Shown here piece after piece: positions 46,756 to 55,264 of a stretch of DNA of 64,000 bases. Both the position numbers and the translations under genes were made by a program. Within the stretch, counting starts at the first letter, position 1. Each line of letters opens with the position of its first letter. The DNA is from UBA2357 sp041916775 (GTDB lineage Bacteria > Pseudomonadota > Gammaproteobacteria > Burkholderiales > Rhodocyclaceae). The stretch is taken from contig JAYRYZ010000007.1 in the NCBI GenBank assembly GCA_041916775.1, positions 62,001-126,000 of the forward strand, in the 5' to 3' direction. Below the pieces are notes generated by a model, which saw only the letters and a list, made by a program, of their open reading frames with translations, searched no databases and had not been told where the DNA came from.

Positions 46756-47055
46756 TCAGCTCTGCGCCTCGAGCATTTCACGCACGCTCCTGAGGAGACC
46801 GTCGGCGATACGGCTTGCGTCCATCTTGAAGCGGCCTTCGCTGATGGCCGCCCGCAATTCGGCGACACGCGCACGATCGACTTCCGGTGCGGCTGCGGCT
46901 GCGGCTTCGGCCTTGCCGAGGCTGGAGGAGAGGGATGAGATGGCCACGGTCGCCCCGGGTTCGCCGGCTTGCTTGGCCGACGCTGCCGCGGGTTTGGGCC
47001 TGGTCTCGCTGGAGAGCATGGCGCTGGCCGCCTTGACACTACCTTCGATTTTCAC
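46756..47055 (-). CDS. flgM: anti-sigma-28 factor FlgM
   Basis: 99 residues. Disordered Ser/Ala-rich N-terminal half and a C-terminal helix pair (RVAELRAAISEGRFKMDASRIADGLLRSVREML) that binds FliA. It holds sigma-28 inactive until exported through the finished hook. A sigma-28 promoter lies 38 bases upstream, so it is under feedback by FliA. Confidence 0.9.
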   Translation of the reverse strand: MKIEGSVKAASAMLSSETRPKPAAASAKQAGEPGATVAISSLSSSLGKAEAAAAAAPEVDRARVAELRAAISEGRFKMDASRIADGLLRSVREMLEAQS

Positions 47056-47092
47056 GGCTGAACCCCTTCAGATTGATCCAATTCTGATCATC

Positions 47093-47119
47093 GTTACGGC
47101 ATCGTAAGGTGGAACTTGA
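47093..47119 (-). promoter_or_regulatory. sigma-28 (FliA) promoter of flgMN
   Basis: Minus strand TCAAGTTC, 11 bases, GCCGTAAC, a close match to the enteric FliA consensus TAAAGTTT-N11-GCCGATAA. Confidence 0.7.
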
Positions 47120-47236
47120 GCGACTTTAGCAAAAAAAGGTGAAAAGAATCATCGCGCGTGGTGACCTGACACCGTTTCCAAAGGTTTCGTCGTCATCGGC
47201 GGCACCTTGAGCCAACCGGTTGCACCTTCCGCCCAG

Positions 47237-47986
47237 TCAGAAGCGGACCTCGACCACGCCGCCCTGACGCGCGATGCCGTTCACCACCTGGCCATTGCCC
47301 AGCCGTACCTTGACCGCCTCGCCCTCGCCGGCGCGGTTCATCGCCTTGCCCTCGTTGGCAATCGTGAAGCCTGTGCCGACACCGACGATGCGTACCGTCT
47401 GCCCCTGCTGCACTGCCGGCGGGATGCGCAGCATGTCGCTGCGCAGCGGTTGGCCGGCGGCGACCGCGAAGCGGACATGCTGACCGAGCGCCTGTTCGAT
47501 CTCCATGATCGTGCGGCTGCCGAGTTGGGCGAGGTCGCCGCTGCGTCGCTCGACATCCGCCGGCCCGAGGATCTGGCCCGGGCGCAGCGGCCTCGCGGTG
47601 ACGAGGAATTCGCCGATCACCTCGACACGCGAGGGCACGTACACGGTCCAGGCCACGGGGGCGAGGCAGCGCACGCCGACACTGACCTGGCCCCAGGCGC
47701 GCGCGCCGGCTGGCAGGAAAGCTTCCAGTTGTTGGCATTCGGGGAGCCTGTTGCGCGCATCGAGTGATCCGATGGCGAGGCTTACCTGGCCAGGCAGGCC
47801 GGTCGTCTCACGCTCGAGGAATGCCCTCACGACCGCTTCGACCGGCGCACTCTGCTGCTGCGCCGAGGCCGTGGCGCAAGTCGCTGCGACGAGCATGGAG
47901 AGTGTCAAACGGCTGAAGCGGGCCACGCCACCCGTGCGTGGTCGTAAGTGGGTCTGGCCAGCCGAGGGCGGGATGGACATGGACAT
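47237..47986 (-). CDS. flgA: flagellar P-ring assembly chaperone FlgA
   Basis: 249 residues from ATG 47986, with a signal peptide (about 30-45 in this frame; ATG 47980 is equally possible). The C-terminal SAF domain has RPLRPGQILGPADVERR, AAGQPLRSDMLR and the closing strand GNGQVVNGIARQGGVVEVRF in pattern. Helps FlgI polymerise in the periplasm. Separated from flgM by 181 bases; divergent from flgB across a 320-base region. Confidence 0.88.
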   Translation of the reverse strand: MSMSIPPSAGQTHLRPRTGGVARFSRLTLSMLVAATCATASAQQQSAPVEAVVRAFLERETTGLPGQVSLAIGSLDARNRLPECQQLEAFLPAGARAWGQVSVGVRCLAPVAWTVYVPSRVEVIGEFLVTARPLRPGQILGPADVERRSGDLAQLGSRTIMEIEQALGQHVRFAVAAGQPLRSDMLRIPPAVQQGQTVRIVGVGTGFTIANEGKAMNRAGEGEAVKVRLGNGQVVNGIARQGGVVEVRF

Positions 47987-48103
47987 GTGGGGATTGCAGC
48001 ACGTGTGCGCGCCGAGGGCAAGGCCGCAGTTGCCGGTCGCCGCGCAGGCCGCAGGCGCAGATCCGCCAGAGGGGCGCTCGCCGGGGGCGACAAGCACGTC
48101 CGC

Positions 48104-48127
48104 GGCGGCAAGTTTTTCCGCCCGCGG
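48104..48127. promoter_or_regulatory. flagellar box, copy nearer flgA
   Basis: GGCGGCAAGTTTTTCCGC then CCGCGG: a shortened form of the box, lying on the flgA side of the divergent region. Confidence 0.35.
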
Positions 48128-48157
48128 AGCCAAACGTGCCGGTGCGCAATGGCCGGT

Positions 48158-48185
48158 GGCGGCGAAATTGGCCGACTTTTCCGCG
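48158..48185 (+). promoter_or_regulatory. flagellar box upstream of flgB
   Basis: GGCGGCGAAATTGGCCGA followed by CTTTTCCGCG. Same order of blocks as at 32504 and on the minus strand at 60897. Confidence 0.5.
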
Positions 48186-48228
48186 TCTGTTCGCGGCTGG
48201 CCCACCTTTGCCAAGGGCCTAACATCAC

Positions 48229-48244
48229 TGGCATGAATGGTGCA
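48229..48244 (+). promoter_or_regulatory. candidate sigma-54 promoter of flgBCDEFGIJ
   Basis: TGGCAT-N5-GTGCA with correct GG-GC spacing, one mismatch in each box, 62 bases before flgB. Confidence 0.45.
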
Positions 48245-48306
48245 ATGGATGTGGTGACTCGAGGATCGGCAGTGTGGTCCCGGGAACGGATGAAAGAGGT
48301 GACATC

Positions 48307-48726
48307 ATGAAAGCCCTGCTCGACAACGCAACCCGGTTTCATCAGACCGCGCTGAATGTCCATGCGCAACGTCAGGAAATGCTCGCGTCGAACATCGCCA
48401 ACGCGGACACGCCGCACTACAAAGCGCGCGACATCGACTTCCGGGGCGCGCTCCAGGACGTGCTCGGTAACCGTAGCGCGGAAGGGCGCATTGCGCCACT
48501 CGCGCTTGCGCAGACGCGTGCAGGTCATGTCGCGACGCCCACCACCATGCCTTTCGAAAGCTACATCGGCTACCGTCGCGAGACTCAGTCGGCAGTGGAT
48601 GGCAACACCGTGAACATGGACGTCGAGCGTGCTGCCTTCGCCGAGAACTCGATTCACTACGAGGCCAGCGTCACCTTCATCAACAGCCTGCTGCAGGGCA
48701 TGCAGCGCGCGATCTCCGGTCAGTAA
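48307..48726 (+). CDS. flgB: flagellar proximal rod protein FlgB
   Basis: 139 residues. Rod-family N-terminus with the LASNIANADTPHYKARDIDF signature and a C-terminal amphipathic helix (YEASVTFINSLLQGMQRAI). First of the rod/hook operon; 11 bases before flgC. Exported by the flagellar type III system, no cleaved leader. Confidence 0.93.
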   Translation: MKALLDNATRFHQTALNVHAQRQEMLASNIANADTPHYKARDIDFRGALQDVLGNRSAEGRIAPLALAQTRAGHVATPTTMPFESYIGYRRETQSAVDGNTVNMDVERAAFAENSIHYEASVTFINSLLQGMQRAISGQ

Positions 48727-48737
48727 GGAGCGCCGCC

Positions 48738-49145
48738 ATGAGCATGTTCAATGTCCTGACGATCGCCGGCACGGCGCTGAACGCCCAGTCGGTGCGGCTC
48801 AACACCACCGCCTCCAACATGGCCAACGCCGACAGCGTGGTGAACTCCGACGGTGAGCCCTACCGCGCGAAACAGGTCGTTTTCGCAGCCACCCCGGTGG
48901 CCGGCCCGACCGCCCAGGGCGTGAAGGTGACCCAGGTGGTGGAGAGTGCCGCCCCGCTGCGGCTGGTGTATGACCCGGCCAGCCCCGCGGCTGACCAGGA
49001 CGGCTATGTGGCGATGCCGAACGTGGATGTGGTCGAGGAGATGGTCAACATGATCTCCGCCTCGCGCTCCTATCAGAACAACGCCGAAGTGATGAATACC
49101 GCCAAGACCCTGTTGCAGCGCACGCTGGCCATCGGCCAGAACTGA
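48738..49145 (+). CDS. flgC: flagellar proximal rod protein FlgC
   Basis: 135 residues with NTTASNMANADSVVNSDGEPYRAK-type N-terminal rod motif and the conserved C-terminal VDVVEEMVNMISASRSYQNNAEV pattern. Rod subunit next to FlgB. GGAG ribosome site upstream; 34 bases to flgD. Confidence 0.93.
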   Translation: MSMFNVLTIAGTALNAQSVRLNTTASNMANADSVVNSDGEPYRAKQVVFAATPVAGPTAQGVKVTQVVESAAPLRLVYDPASPAADQDGYVAMPNVDVVEEMVNMISASRSYQNNAEVMNTAKTLLQRTLAIGQN

Positions 49146-49179
49146 CGGCTGAACGGAACACGGCGAGAGGAAGAGCACC

Positions 49180-49866
49180 ATGAGCACCATAGACACCAGC
49201 GGCCAGACGGCGAACATCCTCGCCAACCTGTCGCGCGCGAACACAAGCTCCGCGACCGGTACCAAGGCCAAGGAGAACGCGGATGCGCAAACCCGCTTCC
49301 TCACCTTGCTGACCACCCAGCTGAAGAACCAGGACCCGATGAATCCGCTCGAGAACGCGGAAGTGACCTCGCAGCTTGCCCAGATGAGCACCGTGGATGG
49401 CATCGAGCGGCTCAACGGCCTGTTCCAGCAGTTTCTCACCGCGCAGGAGTCCGCCGAGAGCATGCAGGCTGCGGCACTCGTGGGACGCGGCGTGCTCATC
49501 CCTGGCAAGTCGATGACGCTGACAGAGGCGGGTGGCGTGGGCGGCTTCGAATTGCCGAACGGCGCGGAGAAAGTCACGCTGACGATCAAGGACGCGAACG
49601 GCCTGGAGGTGGCGAAGGTGGAAATGGAAGATCTCGAGGCCGGCAGCCACAACTACATCTGGGACGGCACCTCGGTGAGCGGCGAACGCGCAGCGAATGG
49701 CGCCTACACGGTGAGCGGCATGGCTCTGGTCGACGGCAAGGAAACAAAGATCGACACGCTTCAGTTCGGCGTCGTCAGCGGTGTGATCAAGGGCAGCCAG
49801 GGCACCGACCTGCAGGTCGGCAACCTCGGCATCTACAAGTTCGACGACATCCGACAGATTCTCTGA
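49180..49866 (+). CDS. flgD: hook capping (scaffold) protein FlgD
   Basis: 228 residues. N-terminal export/cap region ends in FLTLLTTQLKNQDPMNPLENAEVTSQLAQMSTV in pattern, followed by FlgD Tudor/FnIII-like strands (YIWDGTSVSGERAANGAYTV). Temporary cap for hook assembly. Between flgC and flgE, as usual. Confidence 0.93.
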   Translation: MSTIDTSGQTANILANLSRANTSSATGTKAKENADAQTRFLTLLTTQLKNQDPMNPLENAEVTSQLAQMSTVDGIERLNGLFQQFLTAQESAESMQAAALVGRGVLIPGKSMTLTEAGGVGGFELPNGAEKVTLTIKDANGLEVAKVEMEDLEAGSHNYIWDGTSVSGERAANGAYTVSGMALVDGKETKIDTLQFGVVSGVIKGSQGTDLQVGNLGIYKFDDIRQIL

Positions 49867-49881
49867 CCGGGAGCACGCATC

Positions 49882-51216
49882 ATGGCATTCCAGCAAGGTT
49901 TGAGTGGCCTCAACGCCTCATCGAAGGCAATCGACGTCACCAGCAACAACATCGCCAACGCCAGCACGGTCGGCTTCAAGGCGGGCAACGCGCAGTTCGC
50001 GGATGTGTATGCGTCGGCGCTCTCCGGCGCCTCGACCGGCCTGCAGATCGGGATCGGCGCCACCGTCAATGCGGTGCGCCAGGCCTTCTCCCAGGGCAAT
50101 CTGTCGACGTCCAACAACGCGCTGGACATGGCGATCAACGGCAACGGCTTCTTCCGCATGCAGCGCACCGACGGCTCGATCGCCTTCACCCGCAACGGCC
50201 AGTTCGACATCGACAAGGACGGCTTCATCGTCAGCGCGATCGGCGACCGCCTCACCGGTTTCCCGGTCGCGAGCCAGCAGGGCAGCGTGACGGTGTTCGA
50301 GGGGCAACCTGCGGAGTTGCGCATCGACAACTCGAACATCGACCCCAAGGAAACCGAGGAGGTCACGCTGACGCTGAACCTCGACTCGCGCGAGATCAGC
50401 CCGCTCGACGAGGTGCCGCCGGTGGCGGATGTCTCGTCTTACCTCAACGCGGTGACGGTGCCGGTCGAGAGCTACAACTACACGACCTCGCTCACCACCT
50501 ACGATAGCCTCGGCAACCCGATCACCGCCACCTACTACTTCGTGCGTGACTCGGGCACCCCAAGCCCCAACAGCTGGACAGTGTATTCGCGCCTGAGTAC
50601 CGATGTGGTGGATGACCCCGCCAACCCGGGCAGCAAGATCGTGAATGTGCCGATGCAGGTGCTGGGTACCTTGCCCTTCACCGAGAACGGCAAGATCGAC
50701 GCCACTGCGCTCGCCGCCGCACCGCTGCAGCCCATCGTGCGCACCGGTGTCGAACTCGGCACCGGCGCGGGCGCGATCAGCATCGAAACCGACATGAACA
50801 AGTCCACCCAGTTCGGCTCGGCATTCGCCGTCACCGAGTTGCTGCAGGACGGCTACACCACGGGCCAGATCACCGGCCTTGTGACGACCCGCGACGGCAT
50901 CGTGCAGGGCCGCTACAGCAACGGCCAGACGAAGGACATCGGCCGCATCGCGCTGGCGAACTTCACCAGCCCCAACGGCCTGATCTCGCTCGGCAACAAC
51001 CTGTGGGCGGAGTCTCCCGAATCTGGCCAGCCGATCATCGGATCACCCGCCACCGGCGTGCTCGGCGTCATCAGCGCGGGGCAGGTCGAGGATTCCAACG
51101 TCGACCTCACTCAGGAGTTGGTGCAGCTCATCGTGCAGCAGCGCAACTACCAGGCGAACGCGCAATCCATCCGTACCCAGGACCAGATCCTGCAGACGCT
51201 GGTGAACCTGAGGTAA
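49882..51216 (+). CDS. flgE: flagellar hook protein FlgE
   Basis: 444 residues, with the rod/hook N-terminal helix (GLSGLNASSKAIDVTSNNIANAST), the MAINGNGFFRM and AFTRNGQFDIDKDG blocks, and the C-terminal SNVDLTQELVQLIVQQRNYQANAQ pattern. Main subunit of the hook. 15 bases after flgD. Confidence 0.94.
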   Translation: MAFQQGLSGLNASSKAIDVTSNNIANASTVGFKAGNAQFADVYASALSGASTGLQIGIGATVNAVRQAFSQGNLSTSNNALDMAINGNGFFRMQRTDGSIAFTRNGQFDIDKDGFIVSAIGDRLTGFPVASQQGSVTVFEGQPAELRIDNSNIDPKETEEVTLTLNLDSREISPLDEVPPVADVSSYLNAVTVPVESYNYTTSLTTYDSLGNPITATYYFVRDSGTPSPNSWTVYSRLSTDVVDDPANPGSKIVNVPMQVLGTLPFTENGKIDATALAAAPLQPIVRTGVELGTGAGAISIETDMNKSTQFGSAFAVTELLQDGYTTGQITGLVTTRDGIVQGRYSNGQTKDIGRIALANFTSPNGLISLGNNLWAESPESGQPIIGSPATGVLGVISAGQVEDSNVDLTQELVQLIVQQRNYQANAQSIRTQDQILQTLVNLR

Positions 51217-51244
51217 TGCGCTGACGCGTTGAACGGAGCCTGTC

Positions 51245-51979
51245 ATGGACCGACTGATCTACACCGCAATGACCGGGGCCAAGCATACGCTGGGGCAGCA
51301 GGCCGCCGTTGCGCACAACATCGCGAACGTGAACTCCACCGGCTTTCGTGCCGAGATGCACAAGTTGCGCGGCGTGGAGGTGCTGAGCGAGGCTCTGCCG
51401 AGCCGCGCCTTCGTGGTCGACGCGAGCATCGCCACCGACTTCACGCCGGGTGCAATCAACTACACCGGTCGCAACTTCGACGTCGCGGTGGAGGGAAAGG
51501 GTTGGCTGGCGGTGCAGATGCCGGACGGCAGCGAGGCCTACACCCGCGACGGCAACCTCGAAGTCAGCGCCAATGGCGTCCTGCAGACGCGCAGCGGTTT
51601 GCCGGTAGTGGGAGCGGGTGGGCCGATCACGATCCCGCCGGACAACGAAATCGTCATCGGCGCCGATGGCACGATCTCGGCGCTCGAACCCGGCGGCGCG
51701 ATCGTCAACCAGGTTGGGCAGCTGAAGCGCGTGAATCCGGCCGAAACCGACCTCCAGCGTGGCGAGGACGGGCTCTTCCGGCTGCGCGATGGTGGCGTCG
51801 CGCCGGTGGACGAGAACGTCCGGGTTGCCGGCGGCTATCTCGAGACGAGCAACGTCAATGTCGTCGATCAGCTTGTGCAGATGATCTCGCTCGGCCGGCA
51901 GTTCGAGATGCAGACGCGCATGATCCAGACCGCCGAGACCAATGACCAGGCCGCGTCGCGCGTGCTGGGCAACCGCTGA
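51245..51979 (+). CDS. flgF: flagellar rod protein FlgF
   Basis: 244 residues. Starts MDRLIYTAMTGAKHTLGQQ, typical of FlgF, with AYTRDGNLEVSANG and the C-terminal NVNVVDQLVQMISLGRQFEMQ helix. Proximal rod subunit. Followed by a 153-base gap before flgG that seems to hold no gene. Confidence 0.92.
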   Translation: MDRLIYTAMTGAKHTLGQQAAVAHNIANVNSTGFRAEMHKLRGVEVLSEALPSRAFVVDASIATDFTPGAINYTGRNFDVAVEGKGWLAVQMPDGSEAYTRDGNLEVSANGVLQTRSGLPVVGAGGPITIPPDNEIVIGADGTISALEPGGAIVNQVGQLKRVNPAETDLQRGEDGLFRLRDGGVAPVDENVRVAGGYLETSNVNVVDQLVQMISLGRQFEMQTRMIQTAETNDQAASRVLGNR

Positions 51980-52132
51980 GGTAGCTGGGGCGAGCAAACG
52001 CGCGATTAGGACGGAAATCGCAGCCGTAATCGCCGCATTGTCCGCACGGCCGCCGGCGTAAGCTGCAAGCATCGACGAATGGGTCGGCCGGGTGCCGCGT
52101 CACGCGGCCCGCGACCCCGAAGGAGCACCATC

Positions 52133-52915
52133 ATGATCCGCTCGCTATGGACCGCCCGTACCGGGCTCGACGCCCAGCAGACCCAGCTCGACGTCATCTC
52201 GAACAACCTCGCCAACGTCTCCACCAACGGCTTCAAGCGCCAGCGCGCGGTGTTCGAGGATCTGCTCTACCAGACGCTGCGCCAGCCCGGCGCCCAACAA
52301 AACCAGCAGAACCAGATCTCCAGCGGCCTGCAGATCGGCACCGGGGTGCGCCCGATCGCCACCGAGCGCCTGTTCTCGCAGGGTAGCCTGCAGCAGACCG
52401 GCAACTCGCTCGACGTCGCGATCCAGGGCAACGGCTTCTTCCAGATCCAGCAGCCGGACGGCACCACCGCCTATACGCGCGACGGCTCCTTCCAGCTCGA
52501 TAATCAGGGCAACGTCGTCACCGCCAGCGGCTACCCACTCGCGGACAACATCAACATCCCGCAGGATGCGCTCACCATCACCGTCGGCAAGGACGGTACG
52601 GTGAGCGTGCTGCAGGCGGGCCAGACGGCGCCGGTCGAGGTCGGGGCGATCCAGCTGGCGACCTTCATCAACCCGGGCGGCCTGCAGAGCAAGGGCGAGA
52701 ACCTCTTTGCCGAGACGGCCTCGAGCGGCGTGGCGAACCCGGTGCAGCCGGGTACAAATGGCGCGGGCGTGATCAACCAGGGCTACGTCGAGACGTCGAA
52801 CGTCAATGTGGCTGAGGAACTCGTGAACATGATCGTCACGCAGCGCGCCTACGAGCTCAACTCACGCGCGATCCAGACATCCGACCAGATGCTCGGCCGG
52901 CTCACCCAGCTGTAA
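52133..52915 (+). CDS. flgG: flagellar distal rod protein FlgG
   Basis: 260 residues, canonical FlgG length. Start IRSLWTARTGLDAQQTQLDV, LDVAIQGNGFFQIQ, AYTRDGSFQLDNQG and the C-terminal SNVNVAEELVNMIVTQRAYELNSRAI are intact. AAGGAG before ATG 52133. The next gene is flgI; flgH, which normally lies between, is absent. Confidence 0.95.
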   Translation: MIRSLWTARTGLDAQQTQLDVISNNLANVSTNGFKRQRAVFEDLLYQTLRQPGAQQNQQNQISSGLQIGTGVRPIATERLFSQGSLQQTGNSLDVAIQGNGFFQIQQPDGTTAYTRDGSFQLDNQGNVVTASGYPLADNINIPQDALTITVGKDGTVSVLQAGQTAPVEVGAIQLATFINPGGLQSKGENLFAETASSGVANPVQPGTNGAGVINQGYVETSNVNVAEELVNMIVTQRAYELNSRAIQTSDQMLGRLTQL

Positions 52916-52961
52916 GCGGCGGGTGAGTCGCCCACGATCGCAACCCGGAGCGCTGCGCATC

Positions 52962-54089
52962 ATGACCAAGACCAGAACCCCCTCCCGAACCCTGCGCGCG
53001 CTGCTGTGCGCCGCCCTGGTCGGATTCCTGCCGGCCGTCGGTGTGGCCGCCGAGCGCATCAAGGACCTCGCCTCGATTGCCGGCGTGCGCGACAACCAAC
53101 TCATGGGCTACGGCCTCGTCGTCGGCCTCGACGGCAGCGGCGACCAGACCACCCAGACCCCATTCACCGTACAGAGCATCGTCAACATGCTCGGCAACAT
53201 GGGCGTCTCGCTGCCGCCCGGCACCAACCTGCAGTTGAAGAACGTCGCCGCGGTGATGGTCACCGCCAACCTGCCTCCATTTGCGCGGCCGGGGCAGCGC
53301 ATCGACATCACCGTGTCGTCGATGGGCAACGCCAAGAGCCTGCGTGGCGGCACGCTGGTAATGACGCCGCTGAAGGGCGCGGACGGCCAGGTGTATGCGA
53401 TGGCGCAGGGCAACATGCTGGTCGGCGGCGCGGGCGCTTCGGGCGGGGGCGCCTCGCAGACGATCAACCACCTCTCGGCCGGCCGCATTCCGGGTGGCGC
53501 GACGGTGGAGCGCGCGGTGGCGACCTCGCTCACCCAGGGGGACGTGGTCACGCTGGAACTCAACAGCACCGACTTCGGCACCGCGCACAAGGTGGTCGAG
53601 GCGGTGAATGCGGCCTACGGCGGCGGTATCGCGAGTGCGCTCGACGGACGCACCGTGCAGGTTCGCGCGCCGCTGGACCCGTCCGACCGGGTTGCCTTCA
53701 TCGGCCGCCTCGAGAACCTCACCATCGCGCCGGAGCAGCAGCAGGCCAAGGTCATCGTCAACTCGCGCACCGGTTCGGTGGTCATGAACCAGCGCGTCAT
53801 GCTGCAGAACGTCGCGGTGGCGCACGGCAACCTCACCGTCACCGTTGGCACCGACACCAATGTCAGCCAGCCGCCGCCGCTGTCGGGCGGCAATACCGTC
53901 GTCACGCAGCAGGGCAATGTCGACATCCAGCAGGCCCCAGGCAGCCTCATCAACATCCCGGCGGGCGCGAACCTCGCCGACGTGGTGAAAGCGCTGAACG
54001 CGATCGGCGCCACGCCGCCGGACCTCGTCAGCATCCTGCAGGCGATGAAGTCGGCCGGGGCGCTGCGTGCGGACCTGGAGGTGATCTGA
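52962..54089 (+). CDS. flgI: flagellar P-ring protein FlgI
   Basis: 375 residues with a cleavable signal peptide (about 1-29), then ERIKDLASIAGVRDNQLMGYGLVVGL and the conserved LVMTPLKGADGQVYA and SAGRIPGGATVER blocks. Forms the periplasmic P ring around the rod. Starts 46 bases after flgG with no room for flgH. Confidence 0.95.
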   Translation: MTKTRTPSRTLRALLCAALVGFLPAVGVAAERIKDLASIAGVRDNQLMGYGLVVGLDGSGDQTTQTPFTVQSIVNMLGNMGVSLPPGTNLQLKNVAAVMVTANLPPFARPGQRIDITVSSMGNAKSLRGGTLVMTPLKGADGQVYAMAQGNMLVGGAGASGGGASQTINHLSAGRIPGGATVERAVATSLTQGDVVTLELNSTDFGTAHKVVEAVNAAYGGGIASALDGRTVQVRAPLDPSDRVAFIGRLENLTIAPEQQQAKVIVNSRTGSVVMNQRVMLQNVAVAHGNLTVTVGTDTNVSQPPPLSGGNTVVTQQGNVDIQQAPGSLINIPAGANLADVVKALNAIGATPPDLVSILQAMKSAGALRADLEVI

Positions 54090-54091
54090 TC

Positions 54092-55096
54092 ATGGCCTCG
54101 GGTTTTCAGCTCAACGCGCTGGACATGCGCGGGCTGGAGGACCTCAAGCGCGTCGCGCGCAGCGACAAGTCACCGGAGGCGCTGAAGTCCGCGTCGCGGC
54201 AGTTCGAGGCGATGTTCCTTCAGATGGTCATCAAGTCGATGCGCGACGCGACACCCAAGAACGGCCTCTTCGATAGCGACCAGACGCGCATGTTCCAGCA
54301 GCTGCAAGATCAGCAGCTCGCCCTGGAGATGGCGCACGGACGCGGCACCGGACTTGCCGACACGATTTACCGCCAACTCGGCGGCAAGGGCTCGATCAAC
54401 GGGCCGGTTCCAGCCGAGGGCGAACAGGGCAATGGCACAGGGCGGGTATTCGACGTCAAGAGCATTCCGCGACGCACGGCAGCCTTTGCCGCCGGCGAGC
54501 GGCAGGATGCGGCCGCAGGCACCCCGTCGGCGGCGGATTCTTCCGGCTCCGCCTTCGTTCAGCAGGCCCTGCAAGCCGGGCGCAAGGTCGCTGACAACGT
54601 GGTGCGCGAGGCGAGCAGTGTGGCCGCCGGCGCGCGTGGTTTCGTGCGCCAGGTGTGGAACCACGCGGTCGAGGCGAGCGAACGCACCGGCATCCCGCCC
54701 AAGTTCATGGTGGCTCAGGCTGCGTTGGAAACCGGCTGGGGCAGGGCGGTACTGTCGCGGGCGGACGGCACCTCCAGCCACAACATCTTCAACATCAAGG
54801 CGGGCAGCAGTTGGAAGGGCGATGTCGTCGAGGTGCCGGTGACCGAGTACGCCAACGGCCGCGCCTACACCGAGACGGCACGCTTTCGTGCCTACGGCTC
54901 CTATGCCGAGGCTTTCCGCGATTACGCCAACCTGATCGCCAACAGCTCGCGCTATTCCGAAGTGGTGGGCGCCACCGATGCCGCCGACTTCGCACGTGGC
55001 CTGCAGCAGGCTGGGTACGCCACCGATCCGCGCTATGCGGACAAGCTCCAGCGCATCATCTCCGGCAACACCCTGAAGGTCGCCTTGTCGGGCTGA
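54092..55096 (+). CDS. flgJ: flagellar rod-capping peptidoglycan hydrolase FlgJ
   Basis: 334 residues. N-terminal rod-cap domain (FEAMFLQMVIKSMRDATP about 37-54), linker, and a C-terminal glucosaminidase domain (about 180-334) with the catalytic-acid helix AALETGWGRAVLS and YSEVVGATDAADFARGLQQAGYATDP in pattern. It opens the wall for the rod. Two bases after the flgI stop. Confidence 0.93.
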   Translation: MASGFQLNALDMRGLEDLKRVARSDKSPEALKSASRQFEAMFLQMVIKSMRDATPKNGLFDSDQTRMFQQLQDQQLALEMAHGRGTGLADTIYRQLGGKGSINGPVPAEGEQGNGTGRVFDVKSIPRRTAAFAAGERQDAAAGTPSAADSSGSAFVQQALQAGRKVADNVVREASSVAAGARGFVRQVWNHAVEASERTGIPPKFMVAQAALETGWGRAVLSRADGTSSHNIFNIKAGSSWKGDVVEVPVTEYANGRAYTETARFRAYGSYAEAFRDYANLIANSSRYSEVVGATDAADFARGLQQAGYATDPRYADKLQRIISGNTLKVALSG

Positions 55097-55208
55097 CGGA
55101 CTGGTCTCTGCTGCGTTCCCGGCTTTCTCGCCCAACGCCTGTTCATCTCCCGGCTGCAACCGTTCGCATGCGCTGCGGATTCCATGTCAATTGGATTTTC
55201 CTGACACT

Positions 55209-55224
55209 TGGCAGGGATCTTGCT
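55209..55224 (+). promoter_or_regulatory. sigma-54 (-24/-12) promoter of flgKL
   Basis: TGGCAG-N5-TTGCT, 41 bases before flgK, a good RpoN match in the 168-base gap after flgJ. Confidence 0.75.
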
Positions 55225-55264
55225 GACTTACCCTTGAACACAGGATTTCAAGGGGTAGAACATC

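Larger units (their letters stand above)
47987..48306. other. divergent flgA-flgB regulatory region
   Basis: 320 bases without a gene. Contains two copies of the flagellar box (48104-48127 and 48158-48185) and a sigma-54-like promoter (48229-48244) facing flgB. Confidence 0.55.

Noticed and set aside
48199..48213. TGGCCC...TTTGCC as the flgB -24/-12 promoter
   Set aside because: GG-GC spacing is eleven; the element at 48229 has correct spacing.
51980..52132. Small gene between flgF and flgG
   Set aside because: No frame with a ribosome site and plausible composition; nothing FlgH-like is there.
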